A stretch of 64,000 nt of DNA from positions 36,085 through 100,084 of the forward strand of contig CAZHED010000019.1 in NCBI GenBank assembly GCA_964531095.1, read 5' to 3'. Shown piece by piece: positions 16,852-23,778 of the stretch. Position 1 is the stretch's first letter; every line of letters begins with the position of its first letter. The DNA is from Palsa-1150 sp964531095 (GTDB lineage: Bacteria; Myxococcota_A; Polyangia; Polyangiales; Polyangiaceae). The notes under the pieces were generated by a model. That model was not told where the DNA came from. It ran no database searches and worked only from the letters and a program-made list of their open reading frames with translations. A program made the position numbers and the translations under genes.

Positions 16852-18764
16852 CCGCCCGAATGTTCCTATTCTCGTTTCTCGCGCTCCTCGTCCCGACGAT
16901 GGCGGCACCCACGAGCGGCGCGGCGGCTCCCGCGCGCCGCGCTGCGTTCGCCGTCGTCATCGGCAACAACCGGAGCCTCGGCAGCCGCCGTCCCGATCTT
17001 CACTACGCGGACGACGACGCGGCGAAGTACTTCGCCATCCTACAGACCGTCGCGCCCGACAACGTCTCGCTGCTCGCCGATTTCGACGCTGACACGGCGC
17101 GCCTCTTTCCCGAAGCGCACGCCCGGGCCGTCGCTCCGACCCGGGCGGAGCTGCTGCGGGTGGGCCGGGAGCTGGCCGCTCGCGTGCAAGCCGCGGCGGA
17201 CGCCGGGAGCGAGACCGACGTCTACTTCGTGTTCGCGGGTCACGGCGACGTGGATCAGGGGGTCGGATTCGTCGACCTCGCGGACGCGCGCTTCACTTCT
17301 CTCGATCTCGAGCAATGGCTGCGCGCGATCCCGTTTTCGCGCGCGCACGTCATCCTCGACAGCTGCAACTCGTTCTTCATGTTCGGAGCGCGAAAGCCTG
17401 GCGGCCGCTACTACGCGACTCCCGAGGACGCGCTCCGGTCCCTCGCGGCGCGGCTGCCGAACGTGGGCGTGTTTCTCTCCACGAGCGCAGAGGGAGAGTC
17501 CTTCGAGTGGTCCGAGATCCAATCCGGTGTCTTCAGCCACGTCGTGCGCTCCGGGTTGCTCGGCGCCGCCGACGCGGACGGCGACGGGAACGTGACCTAC
17601 GTCGAGCTCGCGGCGTTCGTCGCGACCGCCACGGCGGACGTCCCGAATCCCAACATGCGTCCGCACGTATTTTCGCGCGGACCGGGGGGACGCGACGATC
17701 AAGCGATCCTCGCGGGGCGCGGCCGCACGGGAGCGCACACGTTCCGGCTCACCGACGCTGCGCCGATGCGCGTTCGACTGCGCGACCGAGAGTCGCTGCC
17801 CTTGCTCGACGCCAACGAGGAGGCGGGTCTCCCGTTGGCCCTCACTCTCCCTGACGCGTGGACGGAGGGCGCGGTGATCGAGCGGGCGGGGTCCAGTCCG
17901 GCGGGGTCGTCGCTCGACGTGTACGCGGTCCCCGCATCGGCGACGGATGGGGCGCTCGCGTCGCTTCCGCGGATCACCGCGCGAGGCGCCGCGCGAGGAC
18001 CGGCGGAGATCTTCCAGAAGCTCTTCACGCGGCCATTCGGGCCGCGTGCTCTCGCCTCGTACGTTGCGGAGAAAGGCGCCGCGGCTCCCCCCGTGTACGG
18101 CGTCTCGAGCGAAGACGCGGAGCGCATGGACCTTCTCCTCGGCCAGATCGAGAGCGCGGAGCACGGCCAGCGACTGCTGAGCGGCACGGCTTTTCTCGGC
18201 GTGGGCACGCTCTACGGCGCGCTCGCCGCGTCCGTGTTTGCGTTCGACCACAGCGACTCCGCGACCACGAAGCGATCGGCCGACACGTTTGCGGCGATCT
18301 TGGCCGGGCTCAGCGCGCTGCCGCTGGGGGTTGGCGTCTATACGCTCGCGCGACCGTGGGCGGGTGAGCGGTTGGCTGGGGACTATCGTGCGGCGCTGCG
18401 CAACGGGGACTACGCCCGCGCATTTGCTGTGGCCAACGAGCGGCTGGAGGAGCTCGCCGCCGCCGAGACACGGCAGCGGTGGATCCGGGGCATCGCCGGG
18501 GGCGTCGTGGTTCTCGGCTCGGCCGCTGTGATCGTCGCCAACGAGCTCTCGGAGGCGAGCGCCGCCTCCCGCCTGGACACCCGCGCCTTCGGCGGCCTCG
18601 GCGTCGTGCTGGGCGTCACGGGAATCGCGCAGGCGGTTTTCATCGAGTCACCGATCGCGCGCCTGACGACGGTCTGGCGGCGGGATCCGAGCCTCATCCA
18701 CATCCAGCCAACGGTGACTCCGATGCAGGGCGGCGCCACAATTGGCCTGGTGGGAAGTTTTTAG
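16848..18764 (+). CDS. Caspase-fold (peptidase C14) protein with EF-hand-like loop and C-terminal membrane helices
   Basis: A 638-residue protein. A signal peptide (ends near residue 28) is followed by a caspase domain (about 32-265): AFAVVIGNNRS opens it, catalytic His132 lies in VFAGHGD, and Cys173 in VILDSCNS. An EF-hand-type calcium loop, DADGDGNVTYVE, is at 242-253. A middle region without a known family follows, then four hydrophobic segments between about 448 and 600. It is the third gene of the ECF operon, start GTG 16848 overlapping the previous stop (GTGA); an ATG at 16860 is the alternative. Catalytic residues suggest an active cysteine peptidase exported to the periplasmic side, so not a cytoplasmic death protease of the usual kind (inference). 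Confidence 0.88.
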   Translation: MTARMFLFSFLALLVPTMAAPTSGAAAPARRAAFAVVIGNNRSLGSRRPDLHYADDDAAKYFAILQTVAPDNVSLLADFDADTARLFPEAHARAVAPTRAELLRVGRELAARVQAAADAGSETDVYFVFAGHGDVDQGVGFVDLADARFTSLDLEQWLRAIPFSRAHVILDSCNSFFMFGARKPGGRYYATPEDALRSLAARLPNVGVFLSTSAEGESFEWSEIQSGVFSHVVRSGLLGAADADGDGNVTYVELAAFVATATADVPNPNMRPHVFSRGPGGRDDQAILAGRGRTGAHTFRLTDAAPMRVRLRDRESLPLLDANEEAGLPLALTLPDAWTEGAVIERAGSSPAGSSLDVYAVPASATDGALASLPRITARGAARGPAEIFQKLFTRPFGPRALASYVAEKGAAAPPVYGVSSEDAERMDLLLGQIESAEHGQRLLSGTAFLGVGTLYGALAASVFAFDHSDSATTKRSADTFAAILAGLSALPLGVGVYTLARPWAGERLAGDYRAALRNGDYARAFAVANERLEELAAAETRQRWIRGIAGGVVVLGSAAVIVANELSEASAASRLDTRAFGGLGVVLGVTGIAQAVFIESPIARLTTVWRRDPSLIHIQPTVTPMQGGATIGLVGSF

Positions 18765-18837
18765 AGCGTGCTGCAACCGGACGGCAAGCGGAGGTTCGAG
18801 GTCAACACGCTCTACGGATCGATTACACTTGGGCAGC

Positions 18838-19236
18838 GTGACCGCCCCGAATCGGCCGGAGTTTCAAGGCATCGACCACGTCCAGATCGCGGCGCCGCCC
18901 GGGTGCGAAGCCGAAGCGCGCCGCTTCTTTGGCGGGCTGCTCGGCCTGCCGGAGCTGGTGAAGCCGGCCGCGCTGGCCGTACGCGGCGGCGCGTGGTTTC
19001 AATGCGGCGCGCAGCAGATCCACGTCGGGGCCGAGAACGACTTTCGGCCGGCGAAGAAGGCCCACACGGCGCTGCGTCTCGCGGACGAGGCCGCGCTCGA
19101 TGCCCTCAAAGAGCGCCTCACGCGAAGCGGCGTGCCCATACGGTCTGGCGAGGAGCTCAGCGACACGGCGCGGTTCTTCGCGGAGGACCCGTGGGGCAAT
19201 CGGTTGGAGCTCGTCGCGGCCAAGGCAGCGCGTTAG
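18838..19236 (+). CDS. VOC (glyoxalase/bleomycin-resistance) family protein
   Basis: A small metal-dependent protein of the vicinal oxygen chelate superfamily, 132 residues from GTG 18838. Two beta-alpha-beta-beta-beta halves can be traced: FQGIDHVQIAAPPG to GGAWFQCGAQQIHVG, then ALRLADEAAL to FFAEDPWGNRLELV. The likely metal ligands are the His of IDHVQ, the His of QIHVG and the Glu of RLELV. EDPWGNRLEL is a standard lactoylglutathione-lyase-like ending, but substrate cannot be told. Its stop overlaps that of the convergent methyltransferase gene by four bases (TTAG). Upstream in-frame codons to 18742 overlap the caspase gene and are not used. Confidence 0.85.
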   Translation: MTAPNRPEFQGIDHVQIAAPPGCEAEARRFFGGLLGLPELVKPAALAVRGGAWFQCGAQQIHVGAENDFRPAKKAHTALRLADEAALDALKERLTRSGVPIRSGEELSDTARFFAEDPWGNRLELVAAKAAR

Positions 19237-20021
19237 CCGCTCGCGGGAAGTCGAAGCACCGCTTGACCCAGGACGCATGTCACGGGCGGCGCGTCGCGCT
19301 CGCCCGCGGCGACCGCGTCGAGCTCTTCGGTCATCGACGCAATGGACCGAGCGTCGAACGCGGACACCGCGAACGGGTCGCCGCCCCACGTGCGCACGTT
19401 CATCGCGTGCAGCTGCGCCATCCACCGCGCTTCGATCGCGACCGATGTCCGCTCGAAATGAGCGACGGTCCACGGAGTCGCGTCGGCGACCCTGTCGAGG
19501 TTCCATCCCACGAACGTGTCTTGTCCGTAGTGCCGCTGCATCGCGCGCACGCATGCGTAGTACTTCGCGAAGACCGTATCGGGCGAATCGAGGGCACCGG
19601 TCTCTTCGAGCACCAGCCGACCCTCTGGACGAACGCAGCCCGCGCACGCCAGGAGCACGGCCTTGGGGTTCGCCAGGTGCGCCAGCAGGTGGCGCGCATA
19701 GCCGAAGTCGATCCCACACACCGGGAACGGCGCTCGAGTGAGGTCGTGCACTTCGAATGAGAGAGGGGGGCCGAGACGGGCGCGCGCTCGCTCGATCAGC
19801 TTCTGCGACGCATCGATGCCCCATGTCTCGCGCGCGCCCGTGGTCGTGTGCACGAGCTCCGTCGAATGCCCGGGCCCGCACCCCAGGTCGAGGGCCCGGT
19901 CCACAGACGCGTCCGACACATTCCTCAGGAGCCGGCGGCTGCTCGGCTCGAAGACGGTCGCGAGAAGCGCGAGGCGTGCCGCGGCTCGATCGTTGTCCCC
20001 GAAGGTGTAGTGGTTGCTCAT
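19233..20021 (-). CDS. SAM-dependent methyltransferase (class I)
   Basis: Cytosolic methyltransferase of 262 residues. Motif I is RALDLGCGPGHS (about 42-53), the acidic end of strand 2 is TWGIDAS, and the post-I region is SFEVHDLTRAPFP. IDFGYARHLLAHLANPKAVL resembles the motif II region of small-molecule methyltransferases. The C-terminal cap (about 150-260), with YACVRAMQRHYGQD, may form the substrate pocket. No partner genes indicate the substrate. ATG 20021 has no strong ribosome site, but no better start exists. Divergent from the GST gene. Confidence 0.85.
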   Translation of the reverse strand: MSNHYTFGDNDRAAARLALLATVFEPSSRRLLRNVSDASVDRALDLGCGPGHSTELVHTTTGARETWGIDASQKLIERARARLGPPLSFEVHDLTRAPFPVCGIDFGYARHLLAHLANPKAVLLACAGCVRPEGRLVLEETGALDSPDTVFAKYYACVRAMQRHYGQDTFVGWNLDRVADATPWTVAHFERTSVAIEARWMAQLHAMNVRTWGGDPFAVSAFDARSIASMTEELDAVAAGERDAPPVTCVLGQAVLRLPASG

Positions 20022-20070
20022 CGTCGTCGGCGGCTCGATCGGCGCCCCGACGACGCTGCCCGCGTTCGAA

Positions 20071-20095
20071 GGAGGCGACCCGGTCGGCCGCCTCC
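20071..20095. other. GC-rich hairpin between divergent genes
   Basis: A perfect 7-bp stem, GGAGGCG (20071-20077) with CGCCTCC (20089-20095), closes an 11-nt loop in the gap between the methyltransferase and GST genes. No T-run follows on either strand, so it is not a standard terminator. It may be chance in such GC-rich DNA. Confidence 0.3.
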
Positions 20096-20254
20096 TCCCT
20101 TCTCAGGTCGAAACCGGCGCTCGAGCGAAGCCGCGCCACCAGGAGCGGTGGATTCGGACATTGTGCACGCGTTGGCCGGAAGTCATGCTTGCGCGATCGT
20201 AGGACGCGGGGCTGCGAAACGCCAGGAGCGTGGCGACCCCGGATTGCCGGTCCT

Positions 20255-20914
20255 ATGGTCAGCGACATGATCCTCTACGGATTCTGGCGCAGCAGCGCGA
20301 CGTGGCGTGTTCGCATCGCGCTCGCGCACAAGGGTCTCGAATACGAGCTTCGTCCCGTGAACCTGCGGCGAACGGGCGGCGGCGACCAGCATCGACCGGA
20401 GTACTGCGCGAAGAACCCTCTCGGGCAGGTGCCGCTCCTCGAGCTGAGCGACGATGGGCAGGAGGTTCGCCTCGCCCAGTCGCTCGCCATCGTGGAGTAT
20501 CTGGAAGAGCGCTGGCCGAGCCCCGCGCTGCTGCCGCCCGATCGGCCCGGAAGGGCTCGAGCGCGTCAGATCGCCGAGATGATCAACTCCGGCATCCAGC
20601 CGCTCCAGAACACCGGCGTGCTCGAGCACGTGCGCGAGCTCGGTCTCGACGACGCGGAGTGGGTGCGCCGCTGGGTGCCGCGCGGTCTCGCGGCGGTCGA
20701 AGCGGTCGTCGCGGACGGGGCCGGCCGCTACTGCGTCGGCGACGCCGTGACGGTCGCGGACGTATGCCTGGTTCCGCAGATCGAGTTCGCCCGGCGGGTT
20801 GGCATCGATCTCGCGCCGTATCCGACGCTCTTTCGCATCGCAGGGACGTGCGCGGGCCTGGATGCCTTCCAGCGCGCCCACGCCGATCGGCAGCCCGACG
20901 CGGAGCGAAGCTAG
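20255..20914 (+). CDS. maiA: Zeta-class glutathione S-transferase, maleylacetoacetate isomerase type
   Basis: A 219-residue cytosolic enzyme. The N-terminal thioredoxin-like domain (about 5-85) carries SSATWRVRIALAHKGLEYE, the zeta-class active-site signature with Ser-Ser-x-x-Trp, and NPLGQVPLLEL, then AQSLAIVEYLEERWP for glutathione binding. The helical domain ends DAVTVADVCLVPQIEFARR. Zeta GSTs isomerise maleylacetoacetate in tyrosine breakdown; hydroxylase and hydrolase partners are not in the window, so the physiological role is inferred. Two in-frame ATGs, 20255 and 20267, are possible; neither has a ribosome site. Confidence 0.9.
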   Translation: MVSDMILYGFWRSSATWRVRIALAHKGLEYELRPVNLRRTGGGDQHRPEYCAKNPLGQVPLLELSDDGQEVRLAQSLAIVEYLEERWPSPALLPPDRPGRARARQIAEMINSGIQPLQNTGVLEHVRELGLDDAEWVRRWVPRGLAAVEAVVADGAGRYCVGDAVTVADVCLVPQIEFARRVGIDLAPYPTLFRIAGTCAGLDAFQRAHADRQPDAERS

Positions 20915-21341
20915 CCTATGGCAAGAGTTTCGTCGTAGACGTGGCCGACGCCGCTTCCATCGACCCGCCCGGCGACGAGCGCTCCCGGCGAGCTTGCCGA
21001 GGGGGCGTATTGTCTTCGGCATCCGACCCACGCGGATCGTTCGGATTCAAGTCTCTCGCCCGAGAGAGCGGCTTCGCCAGCGGCGAGCGGATGCGCCGAG
21101 CGTTCGAGCGAGAGCTCGGCGTCCGCCCGCGCGACGTCCGGCCGCCCGTCGGCGCGCGAAGTGCCGCGTGACTCGTGCGCGCCCGCAGGCCGCCGGGAAC
21201 CCGAAAGCGTTTTTTGCGGTTGTTTCCTGATGCGCATACGCAAATCGTCGACCGGCCTAAACTCGCGCCCGTCGGTGGCCGTTCAGCCCGAGGTTGGTTT
21301 GAGGCGATCGCCGGCTTCGGCTGGCGAGCTGGGGGCGTGCC
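20915..21341. other. Gene-poor stretch holding a regulator relic
   Basis: A 427-base gap between the GST gene and the next lipoprotein gene. It holds the AraC-type relic at 21052-21171 and otherwise no frame with a credible start or family. The rest may be decayed sequence of the same lost gene plus the promoter of the downstream lipoprotein. Confidence 0.4.
21052..21171 (+). pseudogene. Relic of AraC/GlxA-family regulator (C-terminal helix-turn-helix only)
   Basis: Forty codons ending at TGA 21169-21171 match the last helices of AraC-family DNA-binding domains: SLARESGFASGERMRRAF then ERELGVRPRDVRPP, against the family pattern A..xGF.S....R.F....G..P..YR. The usual Tyr is Val here. The first helix-turn-helix and any ligand domain (DJ-1/PfpI in GlxA types) are missing, and no start codon with a ribosome site precedes it in frame. 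It therefore looks like the surviving 3' end of a deleted regulator gene. Confidence 0.6.
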
Positions 21342-22541
21342 ATGTCGGACCCAATCCGAGCGTTCCACCATCGTGGCAGAGTCGTTGCAAAACTCTTGGG
21401 GATAGGCGGGCTGCTGTTGCCTGCGGTCGCGGGGACTACATCGGCGGGATGTAGTCTGGCGTTCAATCTGGACGACCTGCGCAACGCGACCGGGCCGGTC
21501 GATGACGCGTCGTCCGGCGCTCCCCCTGCCGTGTTCGAGACACAACTGTCGGCCACCGACGCGGGTGACTCCGCGGATTCCGCATTCCGCGGGCCGGACG
21601 GGGCCGCGCCGCCACCGGCCGGTGATGCCTCCGACCCCAGTCCGCAACCGAGCGGCACCGACGACTCGCACCCGCCCGCACTCGGGACCCTGACGGAGGC
21701 CGGGCCAGGCGCGCTAGGGACGCCGATGAGCCGACCCGACGCGTCCGACGCCCGCGATGCGACGACCGCGACGATGGCGCCCGACGCGGGCGCGAGCACG
21801 AAAGAAGCCGTACCGGACGCGGGCACGGACGCCAAGATGGACGCGGACGCCGGCGTTGCCGCGAACGACGCGGGCACGTGGTGCGCGGCCCACAGGACCG
21901 CGACCACGGTCGACTGTTACGACTTCGACGAAGGCCAGCCCGCCCTGTTCGGCTTTGCCACCCACTACTTCACGGGGAACTACACGAGCGTGATCTCCAC
22001 GGACTTCGCGCCGGGGTCCTCGCCTAGCGCACTGCTCGTGTCCACGCCGTCCCTTTTCGTCGGGGCGCAGCCCGCGTACGAGCAGCTCGGCAACATGCTG
22101 TCGTTCCACCCCAAAGTGGAGGTGAGCTTCGCGGTGAAGGTCGTCGGTTACGACGCGAACGCGCCGGACGTCAGCCTCTTTCGCATCGCCTACCCGAACA
22201 GCGCTTGGGGGGTGGATTTCGATCTGCTGCAGGGCGGCGCCGGCTTCATCGAGACGACCGGACTGCTCTTCGGCGGGAAGCGGTCGACCTATCCCGCCGC
22301 GCCGCCGTCGCCGATCGACGCATGGAACACCGTCGACTGCGTGTTCGATTTCGTGAACCACACCGTGTCGCTCTCGTACAACGGCGTCGCCGTCCTGAGC
22401 GGCCAGCCGATCATGAATCCGGATCAAATCGGCCCGATCGGCCCGAACATTTTCAGCGACATGGGCCTCAACTACCTGGGCGCGCCCGCCAAGCCGATGC
22501 TCCTCTATTACGACGACATTCTTCTCACGACACCGCCGTAG
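21342..22541 (+). CDS. Asp-rich lipoprotein with LamG/concanavalin-like C-terminal domain
   Basis: A 399-residue exported lipoprotein. The signal peptide (about 14-36) ends at Cys37 in TTSAGC. A low-complexity Asp/Ala/Pro/Thr linker runs from about 45 to 185. The C-terminal 210 residues begin TVDCYDFDEGQPALFGF and include VEVSFAVKVVGYD, AWNTVDCVFDFVNHTVSLSYNG and LLYYDDILL, a pattern of beta strands like the LamG/concanavalin-A jelly roll. Such proteins bind sugars or proteins at the cell surface, but the ligand is unknown. Start ATG 21342 is the only start that gives a full signal peptide. Confidence 0.75.
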   Translation: MSDPIRAFHHRGRVVAKLLGIGGLLLPAVAGTTSAGCSLAFNLDDLRNATGPVDDASSGAPPAVFETQLSATDAGDSADSAFRGPDGAAPPPAGDASDPSPQPSGTDDSHPPALGTLTEAGPGALGTPMSRPDASDARDATTATMAPDAGASTKEAVPDAGTDAKMDADAGVAANDAGTWCAAHRTATTVDCYDFDEGQPALFGFATHYFTGNYTSVISTDFAPGSSPSALLVSTPSLFVGAQPAYEQLGNMLSFHPKVEVSFAVKVVGYDANAPDVSLFRIAYPNSAWGVDFDLLQGGAGFIETTGLLFGGKRSTYPAAPPSPIDAWNTVDCVFDFVNHTVSLSYNGVAVLSGQPIMNPDQIGPIGPNIFSDMGLNYLGAPAKPMLLYYDDILLTTPP

Positions 22542-22565
22542 CCTCCGAGGACCCAGGGGGCGCTT

Positions 22566-23768
22566 CTACCGCTTGCGTTTCGGCGTCGAGGCCGGCGACG
22601 GTTCGAGCGGAACGAGCGGCTCGGCGGGCGCGCTCGCCGTGGGCAGCACGACGGTTCCCGGCGTCAGCGCGGTCGGTGCGCCGCTCGCGGCATCGGAGGG
22701 TGGGAGGTCGAGCGCCGAGGGTCCCGTCGTTGCGTTCCTCTTGCCCCGACGCTCCGCGAACTCGGCGAACAGCACCCCGAAGAGGAGCACGGCCGCTCCC
22801 GCCGCGAGCACGAGCCCGAGAATCAACAGAGCGCCGGGCCGCCGGCGGGGCCGTACGGGGCGCGTCGAGCGGGGCGGCGGGGTTGGTTCGAGGGGTCGCG
22901 CCAGCGCGACGGGCGCCTGATTCATCGTGAGCGGCGCCGCCGAACCAGCCGTCTGCGTCGTGCTCGTTTGTGCGAGGGTCGGCTTGACCGACGTTTCCGG
23001 TGCAACGGCCGCCTCTCGGGAGCGGAGCACGACGACCGTGATGTTGTCGTGGCCGCCGCGCGCGTTCGCGAGATCGACCAGCCGGCCCACGGCCTGGCCT
23101 GCAGGTTCGCCTCCCACGATCGCGAGAATCTCGAAGTCTTCGACGAGGTCGTTCAACCCGTCCGTGCAAAGCACGAAGGCGTCGCCGGTGACCTGGTGAA
23201 CCGGCTGGGGCCTCAACTCGACATTGACGTCAGGCGCCATCCCGAGCGCGCGCGTGATGCGATTCGCTTCCGGGTGGTGGGATGCCTGCTGCGGGGTCAG
23301 AAGGCCGCGATCGACCAGCTCCTGCACGATCGAATGGTCGCGCGTCAGGCGGAAGATCTGTCCTTCGTGCACGAGATACGCTCGGCTGTCGCCGACGTGC
23401 GCGATCTCCGTTCCGTGCGGATGCAGGAGCACGGCGACGACCGTCGACCCGGGTCGGCCTGCGGCCACTTCGCTCGTGCGCATGAAGTGAACCCGCTCGC
23501 TCGCTTCTTCGATGGCGGATCGCAGGACTTGCGCCGGCGGCGAGTCGTCCGAGGCGCGCTCGAATGCTTCGAAGATCGTCGCCAGCGCGAGCTCCGCCGC
23601 CTCGCGGCCTGCGGCGTGGCCCCCCATTCCGTCGCACACGACGCAGAGGTGTCCGAAGCGCGTCTGCCGATAACCGCACGCGTCTTCGTTCGCTTGCTTC
23701 TCCGGATCGCGGCCGGGGTCCGACCGCTCGGCGTATTCGACCGCCGGAAGGTCTGGCGCTCGCTGCAT
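22566..23768 (-). CDS. PP2C-family serine/threonine phosphatase with C-terminal membrane anchor
   Basis: A metal-dependent protein phosphatase of the PppA/Stp1 group, 400 residues. The catalytic domain (about 10-250) shows all metal-binding motifs: NEDACG, VVCDGMGGHAAG, IAHVGDSRAYL, CTDGLND and GGHDNITVVVL. A Pro-rich linker leads to one transmembrane helix (about 310-335) and a short Pro/Ser-rich tail, so the enzyme faces the cytoplasm from the membrane. It starts 10 bases after the VWA-FHA gene, so it belongs to the same transcript. PP2C next to FHA genes usually reverses Ser/Thr kinase signalling; no kinase gene lies nearby. Confidence 0.93.
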   Translation of the reverse strand: MQRAPDLPAVEYAERSDPGRDPEKQANEDACGYRQTRFGHLCVVCDGMGGHAAGREAAELALATIFEAFERASDDSPPAQVLRSAIEEASERVHFMRTSEVAAGRPGSTVVAVLLHPHGTEIAHVGDSRAYLVHEGQIFRLTRDHSIVQELVDRGLLTPQQASHHPEANRITRALGMAPDVNVELRPQPVHQVTGDAFVLCTDGLNDLVEDFEILAIVGGEPAGQAVGRLVDLANARGGHDNITVVVLRSREAAVAPETSVKPTLAQTSTTQTAGSAAPLTMNQAPVALARPLEPTPPPRSTRPVRPRRRPGALLILGLVLAAGAAVLLFGVLFAEFAERRGKRNATTGPSALDLPPSDAASGAPTALTPGTVVLPTASAPAEPLVPLEPSPASTPKRKR

Positions 23769-23778
23769 GCTCGCCCGC

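Noticed and set aside
20071..20095. Intrinsic terminator
   Set aside because: A stem is present but there is no T-run, and the flanking genes are divergent, so none is expected here.
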